Shown here: in pieces, positions 43,648-55,304 of the stretch | Layout: every line of letters starts with the position of its first letter | How positions within the stretch are numbered: position 1 is the stretch's first letter | Source: Athripsodes cinereus | Lineage: Eukaryota; Arthropoda; Insecta; Trichoptera; Leptoceridae | DNA length: 64,000 nt | Reading direction: 5' to 3' | Assembly (NCBI GenBank): GCA_947579605.1 | Contig: OX388314.1 | Coordinates: 22,007,982-22,071,981 of the forward strand | Position numbers and translations under genes: made by a program | Notes under the pieces: model-generated | What the model was told of the DNA's origin: nothing | The model's database searches: none | What the model saw: only the letters and a program-made list of their open reading frames with translations

Positions 43648-45130
43648 TAGGGAATCCAATCCCGCATCAAAATCGCGATCCCGCAAGCCTGCGGGATTGA
43701 GGTCATCAGTCCCGCGGATCCCGCGGGATTTGCGGGATTGAGATTTTTTAATAAAAAAACCTGTTTCAAGTAGATACTTAGTTATTTAAAAAATATATTG
43801 AATAAAGACGAGTATATTTTAATATTTTTTTTATTATTATGCAGATTTATTACTCATATTACTAATTAACAAGTGGAAATAATGATGTTTTAGAGGTATA
43901 AATAATCAGCTTCTTATGAGGAACGATATAATACAACATTTCACCTTATAGATTTGTAATTTGTATGAACAATTGAACATATTTATTAGTTTCGACTTTT
44001 AGAGGCATAAAATATAGCTTTTTTCTGATAATACTTTCGAAGAAATGATAAGTACCTAAAGTTTCATCTTATAGATTTGATCTTATCTTGTTGCATAAAT
44101 AGCCAGCGGCGGAAAAAGCACGTTCAGCTTCCATGCTATTAGGTGGAGTTGACTTCATATTACTTGACTATCCATTCTGTACGGAGACTGCTCTAATTCA
44201 TCTTCTAGTATAGACGAAGGCTCATCATTTAATAGATTCGATAAAGGCGTGTCTTCTTCATCGCCATTGTCATCAACTTGTTGGTTTTGAGTTTCCGGTT
44301 GTACCTGCGTGTCTGACAACAGTCTCTCGATTGAACACTTCATTTCAGTTCGAAATGTAACTTTGCTTGGATGAAAGAATGGAACGTTCACCACATTTGT
44401 AGATCCTGAATCTTTTTCTAGATATTTGTTAGGATTTTCTAAGCACAGTCATTGATGTGCGGCGTTATTTTATCCGGCGAGATAGCGACCCTTCAAGTTC
44501 CTGGCTTGAAGGTATTTTCTGGCTGGTATTTTGTCGATCCAGTTTGTTTATTATGAAACGCAATGTGGTTTCTGCAGAAACTAATGTTGCATCCTCGCGG
44601 CATAAGACATTTACAGCAAGCTTTCTCTGGCTGTAAAGTTCGTTCAATATTACTCAATGTTATAAATTCTTCATCAGTGAATGAAAATGAAGATGATGTC
44701 AGTTTATGTAAGATCAATAAGTGCTTTAAGTATTTTATAAGAAATATAAAATCTAGCATATTATGAATAATTTCCGTGAAGTCTCCGACACTACATAGGC
44801 CCCCGCTTTTCACAAATGAAAATTACCTGTAATGTTTATTAGAGACTACCTCCTTCAAAGAGGGTAACATTTTTGTAATTTTGGGGAAATTTTTGTCGAC
44901 GTATCCCTTCTGGTAAATCCTGAGAAAAAATGTTTCGATGAGTCCGGACATGAGCACAACTCTTAAGAAATTCGGAAAAAAAGTGGAGGGGAATTCTCAA
45001 TATGTGTGGTGTTACACAACAGTGCAATTTCAAACCACACCAATCTTAAACATTCTCGGAATCAGTTATGTATTTATTAACAGTTTGAATCCATTCCAAA
45101 CCAGCTCCACCTTCAAGTTAGATACAAAGA
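43648..45130 (-). pseudogene. Decayed hAT transposase and terminal sequence
   Basis: Minus-strand fragments read like a hAT transposase. Near 44100-44155 the hATC dimerisation motif is seen (STPPNSMEAERAFSAAGYLC, NKIRS), preceded by an acidic linker frame (44155-44394: VPFFHPSKVTFRTEMKCSIE ... DEEDTPLSNLLND). Farther 5' are ADDED frames at 44465-44813 (KLAVNVLCREDATLVSAETT; SSSFSFTDEEFITLSNIE) and at 44839-45033. Frameshifts and stops separate all blocks. Downstream, at 43648, a terminal-repeat-like sequence starts with tagggaatccaatcccgc and has a GC-rich, palindromic sub-terminal region (gatcccgcgggattt). The 5' terminus was not found, so the element is truncated. hAT transposases cut and paste DNA and make 8-bp duplications. 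Confidence 0.75.
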
Positions 45131-45285
45131 GGTCGTAATTTTTTTGATGTATTTTTTTATCATCATAAGCCACAATTTACAACAGTAAGTTAGTACTGAG
45201 TAATACTCGTAATATTCAGGAATCGTTTTATTCCGTCTTATTAAACAGCAAAAGCAGAGGGAATAGTGTTTTAATCAAATATTAC

Positions 45286-45293
45286 ATCTATAT
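45286..45293. repeat. 8-bp target duplication of hAT MITE, left
   Basis: atctatat here and at 45655-45662 flank the MITE exactly. Confidence 0.85.
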
Positions 45294-45654
45294 CAGTGAT
45301 TCCCAAAGTGGTCCAGGTGGACCCCCAGGGGTCCACGAGAGACTCGACGGGGGTCCACGATGGCGTGACCAAAAAATGGGGGTCCACGAATCTATAGCTA
45401 AAGCATCGGATATTCGGTAAAAGCACCAGATATTGACATAAACAATAGTCGGTACAAATACCCGGTACATTGTAGAACAAGGTACTGTGAGAAAATATTC
45501 TGTAAGAAAACTGTGGAGTTTTTGAAATATTTCAAATCCCTATACCATTTTGATAATTTAGCGACGGGGGGTGGGAGGTAAAAATACAGGGGGTCCACCG
45601 GAACCAGCAAATTTTTGAAAGTGGTCCATGAGGAAAAAAGTTTGGGAACCTCTG
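45294..45654. mobile_element. hAT MITE, 361 bp, exact ends
   Basis: The ends are cagtgattcccaaagtgg (left) and tttgggaacctctg (right; its complement is cagaggttcccaaa). A GC-rich sub-terminal region repeats ggggtcca/tggacccc, and an 8-bp duplication (atctatat) flanks it. Small ORFs on the minus strand (45271-45480, 45288-45470) are overlapping shadows. The interior 45415-45545 is closely related to 55305-55434 inside the larger hAT element. Non-autonomous; the transposase source is not identified. Confidence 0.9.
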
Positions 45655-45662
45655 ATCTATAT

Positions 45663-46047
45663 TCTCAATATTATTATTCGGTACGTATTAAATAATAACT
45701 TATTAGTTATGTACTTAGATACATTCAAAGTGTAAGGGAGTGTGTAAACGATAAGAAAATTATTAATGTAGACTACATAAATGTTATAATAGAATATGTG
45801 TTAGCTAGAAATGAAACGGCAATGATATTACTAGTGATCCAGCCGCCCGCCACACCGAATTTTCTTCCACAGTGCTAATTGCAAAATTTGATCGATCTTT
45901 TTGCGAATTCTTTTCTTACTTCGTTTAAGCACAAATAATCTTTCACTGGTTCCTTAAATAACTTAACTAAATTCTAATAAAACTCTTTTAAGAATAAGGA
46001 CAAATTTTAAACAACAAATATTTTAGAAAATGTTCCATATTTTGAAC
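45663..46047. other. AT-rich spacer, no gene seen
   Basis: Nothing recognised. Confidence 0.3.
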
Positions 46048-46238
46048 CATGGGGCACCCGGCAAAGAATTAAAAATTAAAGACTTTTTACATCTTAAATT
46101 CAGCGATGAGGATTGGCCGCCCATTCTGAATATCTTGATTTTTTTGGCACAGATGGGACGGTTTGCGTGTTTAATATATGCGACTGGTTTGCTGACTACC
46201 CAACTTGTGGAATATGCCGTGATGGCAGTGGCGTGCCT
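46048..46238 (+). repeat. R260 repeat, sense copy with open frame
   Basis: catggggcacccggcaaagaatt, aaattcagcgatgaggattggccgcccattctgaat, ttttttggcacagatgggacgg, gaatatgccgtgatgg. The sense frame stays open for 100 codons (46030-46332), including ILIFLAQMGRFACLIYATGL and LTTQLVEYAVM. The terminal TAG has been replaced, so the frame runs on past the family's usual stop. Confidence 0.8.
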
Positions 46239-46744
46239 TCTATACATGCAAAAAAGCAACGCATGCCCAAGGAATAAATCTACAATTTCCGAAACAAAAT
46301 ATTTAAAAAACTACAAAGTAAGTTTAAATTGATTTAATAATCTTCCACCAAACGATAGCAAATCTTTTGCAAACTTCGGTCCATTGGTTACCATAGATAC
46401 ATTATTATGACCCCCAAAAATAGTTCTGTCCCATTTTCACCTCTTTGCATCTTGAGTCACCTTTTTCATCCTAAGATATTTATCTTGTTCAAATGTTGGT
46501 GTAATTAAAACGGTATATTGCCAAAGAGGGATATCTTAAACTATCAGGATAATTGTGAACAGAAAAATAATGTAGGTTTTGGCCAACAATTGGTTTCTAA
46601 CATACCTACATATAATGAATTCTACCTACTGTACACAAACCGCATGACCAATACCAAAAGTCTAGTCCCGCCACTGCGTGATGGTATAGTGTTGGTACAT
46701 ATTTCGGTAAGTATATTTTATTCATCCATTCATAAAGAATTTCC
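46239..46744. other. Spacer, no gene seen
   Basis: A fragment near 46672-46692 (gccactgcgtgatggtatagtg) looks like the tip of another R260 sense end. Otherwise nothing. Confidence 0.35.
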
Positions 46745-46838
46745 TTTGGATGGGATAGCCACCGAACGAACCACAAGCGTTTAAACATGCAAGCTGTCCT
46801 CTCCGTGCCAATAAAAGATAAGACGTTGAGGATGGCTG
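46745..46838 (-). repeat. R260 repeat, 3' fragment
   Basis: tttggatgggatagccaccgaacg, aaacatgcaagctgtcctctccgtgccaataaaa, aagacgttgaggatggctg. Confidence 0.7.
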
Positions 46839-47337
46839 TTGTCTATTTTACGAGCTTCAATTTGTTTTTTTTTTTAATCTTATACTCGTTGGATTTCTTG
46901 CCAACAATCTGGTACGCAAGAATATTAGTTATTAGACGTTTCACGTTTAAACTACTTAGATAGATACCTACATTAATTTGTAACAATAACACTGTTTGTT
47001 ACGTTTAAATTATAAATTACTAAACCATACAAAGTTAAATTGTTAATAACATGTATTACAGTTCAAATGAAGGCTGATGGTTCTATACAAGTAAAAGATC
47101 ATGTTACTCTTTGCACATAAACAGTTTGAAGGTATTTAGCTTTATACATGAGATATGACTCTAAATTTCAACACAGAAATTTCCGGTTCAAATCTTAACC
47201 CTGTCGACTTTATCCACTTTCACATTTAAGCATTTTTTGTTATGACTGTGTAATAATATATTATTGAAAAAATGAGTGAATAAATTTATAAAATAATATA
47301 AAATTATATAAAATAATATAAAATTTATAAAAAAAAA
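46839..47337. other. AT-rich spacer, no gene seen
   Basis: Repeated ataatataaaatt units at 47290-47330 precede the LINE B fragment, one of which probably forms its target duplication. Confidence 0.35.
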
Positions 47338-47558
47338 CATCAGGCACCCAGGACTACTTATCGCCATCGCAGAGGGTAAGACCGAGGGGACAAATGGCAG
47401 AGGCCGACCAAGAGACGCATATATGGACCAACTGAAGAGAGACATGAACTGTGGCTCATACGTAGGGCTAAAAAGACTGGCTGAGAATAGAGACGAATGG
47501 AGAAGAACAACCAAACTCGTTGCAGACCAATCCAATGGATTGTAACTCATTATATATA
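47338..47558 (+). mobile_element. LINE family B, C-terminal fragment
   Basis: An uninterrupted frame without ATG start reads IRHPGLLIAIAEGKTEG, TNGRGRPRDAYMDQLKRDM, NCGSYVGLKRLAENRDEWRR and ends KLVADQSNGL. It has the GRGRPR..YMDQ signature common to RTE/I-like LINE C-termini. It closes with the family's 3' end (actcattatatat). The right flank repeats ataatataaaatt, also found left of the element, a likely target duplication. Not seen by start-codon ORF calling. Confidence 0.85.
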
Positions 47559-47639
47559 ATATAAAATTATCACACTGTACGAACATAAACATTTTGAAAC
47601 AGACACATTAAGTAAATAAGCCTTGTGAAACCGATTGTG

Positions 47640-48000
47640 ATAATTCTATCTATCTATCTATCTATACCCTCGCGCCGCGTCCCAGATGGGGTAGACAGAG
47701 AGAACGGAACGCCATATCGATCTATACTTCCATACTTTTTTCGCTTCCTCTACATTCATCCAGTTTCTCATAAATGCACGCCAATTTCTCTTGCTCAACA
47801 CGCGGCCGTCTTTTAAGAATTTGATCCACGTAATCAAGCCACATGGTTCTTAGACGTCCGCGTTTCTCACACCTCCTCTTTTAGATAAATACTCGTACAT
47901 CCTCTTCGTGATCCTTTCATCGTGTATTCGCTCAACATGTCCATACCATCTTAACTTGTTTACACGCATTCTGCCGATAATACTCCTCTTTTTCTTCTTG
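47640..48000 (-). mobile_element. LINE family C, C-terminal fragment
   Basis: The left edge is (TCTA)n, the inverse of the family's (GATA)n tail. The minus-strand reading contains RSIIGRMRVNKLRWYGHVER, ITKRMYEYLSKRGG, LKDGRVLSKRNWRAFMRNWM and RSIWRSVLSVYPIWDAA, homologous to 36642-36942. One or more frameshifts occur near 47870. It is truncated at the same RSxxxxMR segment where the copy at 36085 carries its inverted duplication. Confidence 0.85.
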
Positions 48001-49725
48001 ATTTAAAAAAAAACTATTTGTGACTCAAACCTGGAATTTCGTAGAAGAAAACCTATCTTTATAGCCTACAAGATTCGTATTACTGTGAAAAGGGCATGCA
48101 TACATATTTAATCACAATTATTATTTTAGTGTCTAATAAAGTGGTTTATTATAAAACTTTGAACAAATAAAACAATGAACGTTTTCCCCTTTTCATATTA
48201 TCCACTTTACGATAGTCTAAAGTATTACAAATTAAAATGAAACAAAATAAGTACCTACTTATCTGCGAGGAAACTTTTCTTGTAAAAATAACTGAGAATC
48301 CGAAACGATATGTTAAATGAATATAAAAAAAATTAAAACAAATCCGATAAATCAAAATTCCAAAACAAAGTTTTACAAAGTACCTCGTTCCGCTTACCTT
48401 TTTGAGCAAAAATATATTTCATCAATATCCTCTAGATATTTTCAAAGAATTTTCACACTTTTCCATTATGAAACTACAAAGAATTAAGGTTTGATATTTT
48501 GTGAATTTCTCTCTCGTGGTTGTAGAAACCTTTTTCGAAAGGTTTTTTTATTTGCCGTACCATAAATTTTGCGGTACCAAACCACTTTTAAAAAACTCAA
48601 TTTTGCGGTTGCACAGAATGTACGAGGTACAAGGAAAATCTGCTAGGATATGATTTACAACTCCTTACCCTTAAACTATACGGAAAAGGCACGAGAGGGA
48701 AAAATAATGTACCGTATAAAAAAATACATTACATTTCAGGTAAAATGAATCCTTTTTGCTTTATTTTTTGACACACTCACATATGCTCACTTATTTTGTA
48801 CCAGCAAATTACGAGTATCAACATATACGAGTATATTGCACATATAGTGTATGTACGTATGTAACAGAGGTGGAACTGAACTTTTAATATTGATCGTGCT
48901 TTTGTGTAGAAATTTCTTATTACATAATAATGGTAGACCTTCTTCTTTTGTATGGAATTTAAAAAATGACAGTTTTTTTTTTTTATTTTACCCCACGTCA
49001 TTAAATGTAGGTACATGTTGATAAGATATATTTACAATTTTTAATTTTTTTATATTTAATTTAATTGGGAAATTGAATCCCAAACCCCAATTTATACAGT
49101 TTGTTCTTATTGAATCTAGGTTACCCATTATATCTAGTTGGTCCTATAGCCCGAAAAAATTTACAGTCATACTTATAATTATTGTGAAGTGACACTTTTG
49201 TATTTGCAAACAGGGATCTGTAACACGCCATTGAAGACATAATGTGCTTTTATGTTTGTATGGAAAGCATACCCCTGGTATGTTTATACTTATTATGTGT
49301 GTTTCTCATGTAAAAATTGCTCGCTGAACTATTCACATAATATAGAAATAGTTTAAGGTTTTGCTCAACACACAAATATTATTTTATATTGAAAATGTAA
49401 ATTGAATGTGATTTGTGTCATTTTTCAATCAGCAATGGAAGAAATATAAAAGAAAAATACATACTTCATAAAATACAAGCTCATTTGATGAGGAGAAATA
49501 TTTGATTAGAAATCGACACGACTGCCATAAATCTGACTCCTCTACTATCACTTAACCACCATCTAGTCTAATTCGAGACTTTCTATCATATTAAGAGGGT
49601 CAGAGAAAACGTAAATGTTATCAAAAAATTATGCGAGGGGATTTTGCATAGCAGAAAAAATATTCTTAAGGGAGCGAATTAGTAGGAGTTCTCTGATTTC
49701 TAAATTATTTGAATATGGGGGACTT
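48001..49725. other. AT-rich interval, no gene seen
   Basis: Frames at 48149-48409 and 48777-49016 (minus) are unrecognised. 48540-48650 contains gcggtacc/ggtaccaaacc and a GC-poor palindrome. No repeat assignment. Confidence 0.3.
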
Positions 49726-49733
49726 TAGTTACC

Positions 49734-50024
49734 TAGCAGAGAGCTGTAATCACCGTTATACAGGAGAGACGATGGTCCTGGCTGGGACATATTTTGAGAA
49801 TGCCCAATGATAGTTGGCAAAAAAGAGCACTGTTTTTCCGTCCGTAAGGGTTCCGTCGACCCGGGCGTCCCTCTTTCACAATACACCGTTCCTAAGACAA
49901 CGATATCAGAGCGCATGGAATGTCGTGGAAAGAGGTGACGCAATTGGCGCAGAGATGCTCTAATTGGAGGAGGCTGGTTTCTGCCCTGTGCTCCCGAAAG
50001 GAGCGTCGAGGGCGATGATGATGA
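49734..50024 (+). mobile_element. LINE family A insertion with target duplication
   Basis: tagcagagagctgtaatcaccg, gatggtcctggctgggacatattttgagaatgccc, tgcc-type cgtcgacccgggcgtccctctttcac and gctcccgaaaggagcgtcgag, then (GAT)n. Stop codons (for example TAA in cgtaaggg) break the frame. Flanked by tagttacc at 49726-49733 and 50025-50032. Confidence 0.88.
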
Positions 50025-50032
50025 TAGTTACC

Positions 50033-51001
50033 CACCATCATGTGAAATTTCTACAAACAACATAGCATTAACAATGAGTTTTGATGAGCAAGATATTCTT
50101 TGATGATTTTTATTCATCCATTTACGAAAAAATATTCGATGTTTTTTTTTTCCATTTAATTTAATCTCGCCGTAGACGTTTCATGATTTTTTAACAACAC
50201 ATACTAGAATTCATAAAAAAAGGGAATTGTTTAATGGTACTTCAGGTGCGCAATTTTAGTATAAAATTTGGTTTAAAAAAAACCATGTTTTATAATCAAC
50301 ATAGCATCGAAACAATTACACACATGTATTAAACTTTTTATAAACATAGTATCGAAACAATAACACATATGTTGTAAACTTTTTTACATGAAAAGTTAAC
50401 TGGAAATTCTGTTATTCGGTATTGAATATCGTAAATAATGGAAGTTCTGAAAACTTTTTGCACTTTTTTACAGCTTTGTAAACATCAAAAAATAATTTAA
50501 ACTAGAGTACTGTATTGAAACGTATTCAGTCCCAGAACGCCAGCAACATAATAATATGTTCATATTAATTACGTCGTAATTTAACAAACGAATTATTAAT
50601 CCTTTAACATGCCTTTGTCGAGAAAAATATTGAAATTTTAATAGTTAATACTTTTACTAATTATATTTATTTGGAAATTTATATTTGAAAAAAATATTAC
50701 GCAAAAAATTTAAACAGAGTTTGTATTTCCATGATTTCGTACAAAATTGTTTATTTTTTAAATTAGAAGAAATAATAAAAAAAAAACATAAAAAAACAAT
50801 CTGTTCGGAAATTAATTTGGAGTAAGTCAAAAGTATTCGCTTATTTACGTTAAATTTTACGTAAAGTATTGAAATTGTTTTTATTATTTATGTATTTTTG
50901 TTGTAATCGATGATGAATGAAGCAAAAATAAATTTGTTTTTATATTTTTTATTAGGAATTTGAATATTCAGGCATTCAGTAACACTAGATTTAATTTAAC
51001 C
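50033..51001. other. AT-rich interval, no gene seen
   Basis: A short direct repeat (aaca(t/c)ag(t/c)atcgaaacaat...acaca(c/t)atgt(a/t)) occurs at 50300-50330 and 50343-50372. Nothing coding. Confidence 0.35.
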
Positions 51002-51248
51002 TTCGTGAGCCATCCGGCAAAAAATTGGTCTCTCACTCTTTCCCGAATGTTTTTGAGTGTCCTGTAAAAGGCAGGAGTTCTGAAAAGTTAAGACATTTAA
51101 CATCTTAAATTCAGCAATGAGGTTTGCCACCCATCCTGAATGTCTTAGTTTTTTGAGTTTTTTGTTCACATGGAGAGGACAGTTGATATGTTTATTAAAT
51201 GCTGCTGGTCTTCTGGCTGCCCCACCTGTGGGAAATAGATAGTAATAT
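51002..51248 (+). repeat. R260 repeat, near full-length sense copy
   Basis: gtgagccatccggcaaaaaattggtctctcactctttcccg, tttgagtgtcctgtaaaaggcagg, aacatcttaaattcagcaatgaggtttgccacccatcctgaatgtctt, catggagaggacag, ctgctggtcttctggctgccccacctgtgggaaatagatagtaat. The frame ends in a TAG variant. Confidence 0.85.
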
Positions 51249-52160
51249 TTTCTTTTAAATTTATTAAATGAAATTTACTTATGACTGACAATAAGTTTTT
51301 ATAAGCTTTACATACAAAAGTTCAACGGATTAGCTTTTAATTGTACATTATATCGAGATAAATAATATAATGTATGCAAAAAAGTATTATTTAACGTTAC
51401 TAAAGTAAGTAATTTTATCAGGATAAAAATGAATCACAGACTTTAGGAATTGCCCTGTAGCACGTTTCACTATCATACTCGTATCGTTAAAGGATGGATG
51501 AAAGCTCGAGACTGTATGGTTTATATAGGGTATGTTTCGCTACTACATATATACAACAAACCCTCCATACCCCCGACGGCATCTGACGTGCACTAAATTA
51601 AACAACTTCTGAAATGAAGAGAGATCCGAGGCCAATGTAATCCTATTGATTCAAATGAATGCCGTAAATTTTTAATTTAATTTTGGTTTTATCTTTTCAC
51701 CAGAAAAAAGTTTTATGTTCAATATGTTTTTCAATTATTATTCTTATAGATTTATTTTTTGTTTATTATTATGACAAATGGAATATCCATCAGGGCACGG
51801 AAAGCTCTATATGTAAAACAATTAACACTAGGTACTTGAAACATTTCCTATAAATTAAAGCAAAGAAATAAAAATAAATACAAATTATTTGTAAAAATAA
51901 AGAACGTGTCTAATTCTGTTTATAAAATAAATAAAACAAAAGCTATTATTGTAGAACAAATCGCAATCCATTATATTTCGTTACAGTACTCGCTACCGTT
52001 AAGCTAGAATTACGGAAGCACAATAATCTACGTTAGACTAATTATTTATCGCGATTCTTTCCAACCCCTCGTAATTAACAGGTAATGAAAGGTCAGCGGC
52101 TCAATCAGAAAAACAATTCAATCAAAAATATACATTAGCAATACGAGATAGAATGTATGT
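51249..52160. other. AT-rich interval, no gene seen
   Basis: Nothing recognised before the hAT target duplication. Confidence 0.3.
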
Positions 52161-52168
52161 GTATAAAT
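52161..52168. repeat. 8-bp target duplication of hAT element, left
   Basis: gtataaat here and at 55535-55542. Confidence 0.9.
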
Positions 52169-52181
52169 TAGTGATGTAACG

Positions 52182-52275
52182 AATATTCGCATTCGCATTC
52201 GCATTCGCGAATATTCGCATATTTCAAAGTATTCGCATTCGCATTCGCATTCGCAAAAAAATATGCGAATGTTTT
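52182..52275. repeat. attcgc hexamer array, left sub-terminal
   Basis: Two blocks of (attcgc)3-4 separated by gaatattcgcatatttcaaagt, followed by aaatatgcgaatgttttgcgaat, which is partly inverted. Matched by the array at 55436-55510. Confidence 0.9.
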
Positions 52276-52501
52276 GCGAATATTATTTTAGTAATAAAGT
52301 ATCTGGTCTGTTCCGTGTTGGCCACATTTGTTGTATTGTTTCCTGTGTTCGTTTGCTTGATGATGTTATTATTATTAGGAGAAATATGCATTTGTGGAGA
52401 TTTAATTTATATGTTTGTTTTAAGTATTACAACTGCTATGAGTATAGGGCCCTACAATAATTTTATATTCTATTTAAGGAATATTTATATCATACTACAA
52501 G

Positions 52502-53320
52502 GTGAACCACACTAAAGTATTCTCTCAGAATTTTCGGGGCTTGAAGACTAAGATCGAGGAGTTTAGAGCAAACTTATTTGCAAATAGTTATGATATAATT
52601 GTTCTGACGGAAACTTGGCTAAATTGTGGCATATTTGACAGCGAACTTTTTCAAAACGAATATACAGTTTACCGCAAGGATAGGGATTTCATGTTGAGTG
52701 GTAAAAGGGATGGAGGTGGGGTCTTAATTGCTAATAATTGAGAAGCATACACCTACATATGAAGAGGGTGTCACCTAATAATTTTCCCAAATGGTTCTCT
52801 AATAGAATTCTGTTATTGTTTAAGAGAAGTCTAAGGCTTGGCGTAAGTTGAAGATGAACCGTAATGATTCTGACTACAATTTATTTTTTCAACTAAGAGC
52901 TCAGTTGAAGTTGTCGCAGAATCACGATTATAGGTCTTTTATTAATAACACTGAGAAGTCACTTAAGGGCAATGTCAAGTCTTTCTTTTCATTCGTGAAT
53001 TCCCTTAAAGAATCTAGAGGCTATCCAAGGGTAATGGGTGACGGTGACCAGACTTCGAGCGATCCAGAGGGAATTGCAAACTTGTTTTCGACGTTTTTTG
53101 GTTCTGTATTTTCACTGAATAATTTGCATGATTCTAATACTAAAGAATTGGAAAATATTTTAACTAACTCATGTTTATCCATGGTTAATATCTTGAAATC
53201 TGATATTCATAAACGTTTATTAGGTATAGATGAGACAAAAGGAGTTGGCCCTGATGGTCTAGCACCAATATATTAAAGAGATGTGTAAGTCATTTAACCA
53301 AACCATTGTATCTGACATTT
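52502..53320 (+). mobile_element. LINE H 5' part: endonuclease start and linker
   Basis: ORF 52502-52741 begins with an APE-type endonuclease N-terminus: SQNFRGLKTKIEEFRAN, SYDIIVLTETWLNCGI (the catalytic ET), GKRDGGGVLIANN. It then stops. Most of the endonuclease is deleted, because the next conserved part, about 60 bp on, is the linker to RT (NFPKWFSNRILLLFKRSL, then ORF 52848-53276 with NDSDYNLFFQLRAQLKLSQN, VKSFFSFVNSLKESRG, DPEGIANLFSTFFGSVFS and ETKGVGPDGLAPIY, the RT-0/1 motif). This order is typical of Jockey-superfamily LINEs. Reading is lost at 53274. Confidence 0.88.
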
Positions 53321-53321
53321 A

Positions 53322-53620
53322 TTAGAACACCTTGCTGCAGGAGGCAATCTAGACTATGGGACATGGAAAACCCTAAATCGACTGAGATCTGGTGTAGGAA
53401 ACTGCCGCGACAATAGAGAACGATTGGGCTTCCTACTGTACGAATCCGGAGCGTGTGACTGTGGTGCAGCACAGACTATGCCACACTTGTTGGAGTGTCC
53501 ATTGTGCCCTGTCACTTGCACTATGGAGGATATTTTTGACGCATCTCCACCTGCTGCGCGTTTTGCGCAGTACTGGAAATCAGTTTGATGGGTTTTTTCT
53601 CTGGGTTTCAACACGATAAA
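53322..53620 (+). mobile_element. LINE I fragment nested in LINE H
   Basis: An open frame without ATG reads DYGTWKTLNRLRSGVGNCR, ERLGFLLYESGACDCGAAQT, MPHLLECPLCPVTCTMEDIF and ARFAQYWKSV, then stop. The LNRLR-G--R, CDCG...T--HLL-C arrangement is the C-terminal zinc-knuckle-like domain of another non-LTR clade. It sits between the LINE H RT-0/1 motif (GPDGLAP) and the next RT part (CKWKMASIIPLHKSGS), which in an intact LINE are about 30 codons apart, so it is an insertion. Confidence 0.8.
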
Positions 53621-55303
53621 TAAATTAGGAGTTTACAAGAAGGATGCTTTCCATGCAAATGGAAGATGGCTAGTATTATTCCTTTGCATAAATCTGGCAG
53701 CAAATCGGACGTTTGTAACTACAGACCAATTTTAATTCTATCACCTATTTCAAAAATATTTGAGGGTATGGTTCGTGAACAAATTACTTTTTTCCTGAAG
53801 CCGTATCTTCTTGTAGAGCAGCATGGATTCATGAGTGGAAGATCGACAGTAACAAATCTGATTTTTTTTCTCAGCTATGGACAATCGTATACAGTTGGAT
53901 GCCATTTATATCGGCTTTCAAAAGACATTTGATAAAGTAGAACATCGACATTTTTCAACTAAGGTGGATTGACTCATATATTTCTGATAGATTGATGACA
54001 GTTAAACTTAACGGTTACTCATCTGGCAGTGTCAGTGTTACATCTGGTGTCCCTCAGGGGTCTTCTTTGGGTCCTTTACTTTTCACGATATTCATAAACA
54101 ACATAAAAAAGTGCTTTGACCACTCAGAGCTTCTATTATTTGCGGACGATTTAAAAATATACTGTCAAATTCAATTATTGTTTGACTATGAAATGCTTAA
54201 CGAGGACTTGGAAAGACTACACGAGTACTGTAAAAGAAATAACTTGCACTTGAATCTGGAGAAGTGTAATCTGATCTCTTTTACCAAAAATAGAAACAAA
54301 ATTCGATAAATTTACAATATCCATAATCATGATTTAAAAGAAGTTAATAAGATTAGAGATTTAGGTGTGGTGTTTGACTCTGAGCCTCACTTTGATGATC
54401 ACGTGAACAAAATTATCGAAGAGAGCAATAAAATACTGGGATTTATTCTGAGATCTACAAAGTCATTTAGGTTATATGAATCGTATTTGTACTTGTACTT
54501 ATCGTTGTTTCGCTCCAAGCTGGAGGACTGTTCCTCTGTATGGAATCCACATTTTAAAAAATATGTCGATCAAGTTGAGAGAACTCAGTCTAAATTCATT
54601 CGTTTGGTTAGGAAGAGATTGCATTATCCTGTATTTATTAAAGATTTGCCTAAATTGGAATTGTGAAGAGTTTTGCTGGATGCATGCAACCTGAGAAAAA
54701 TAATTATGCTTGTCCGAATACGATGTGCCTAATATTTTAGATAGGATTAACTTTAGAATGCTTCCTTTAACAAGATCTTGTTTTCCGTTCTACATTAAAA
54801 AAAACAAAAACGATTGCAGACTCAAGAAACCCTGTTTATAGAATTTTAAAGTGCCAATTACGTCAGGTTTGTGAGAAAGGAGAGTTGAGGGTAGAATAAG
54901 ATGAAATAAATATAAAAAAAAATGTATATGTTTGATAAAATGTGAAGTGTTTGGGATACTATTAATTTTTAGACTGTTTTTTAAATTTTTAAATTTTTGA
55001 TTTTTCTTTTTTAAGAGTTTTTTTGTATTGTTATTGCATACATTAGTGAAGTGTGAATGTGTTTGTGCGAATGAATGTATTAGGTATGTGTGCGAAATTG
55101 GGTGAGCAGCGATTTGTAATAGGAATGGGTGATTGGATGTATTGTGAATTAATGTATTGTGTGTAAGATTTTCTATAATTGTTTTGTGTGTTATTGCTGA
55201 AGTATGCACTGTTTCGATGTAAGACTATTGGAATGTTTTTGTCGCTTACATGTTTATATTTATATGTCTTTCATCTGTTGTGTACCATGTAAATGAAGAA
55301 ACA
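53621..55303 (+). mobile_element. LINE H 3' part: RT core, thumb and 3' UTR
   Basis: The RT motifs appear in order: KMASIIPLHKSGSKSDVCNY and RPILILSPISKIFEG (motifs 1-2), VEQHGFMSGRSTVTNL, a frameshifted motif A (FQKTFDKVEH near 53920), SGVPQGSSLGPLLF (motif B) and LLFADDLKIY (motif C, catalytic FADD, near 54135-54165), then LHLNLEKCNLISFTKN. ORF 54367-54666 gives the thumb and C-terminal region: FDDHVNKIIEESNKILGFI, SKLEDCSSVWNPHFKKYVDQ. About 600 bp of AT-rich 3' UTR follows. Frameshifts at about 53890, 53940, 54308 and 54665 make it nonfunctional. Jockey/CR1-like superfamily inferred from motif wording. Confidence 0.9.
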
Positions 55304-55304
55304 A

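Noticed and set aside
47188..47592. 134-codon minus-strand ORF
   Set aside because: Antisense of the LINE B C-terminal fragment, whose sense frame reads GRGRPRDAYMDQ...ADQSNGL.
54790..55209. 139-codon minus-strand ORF
   Set aside because: It is antisense to the AT-rich 3' UTR of LINE H, with low-complexity Ser/His/Thr-rich translation.
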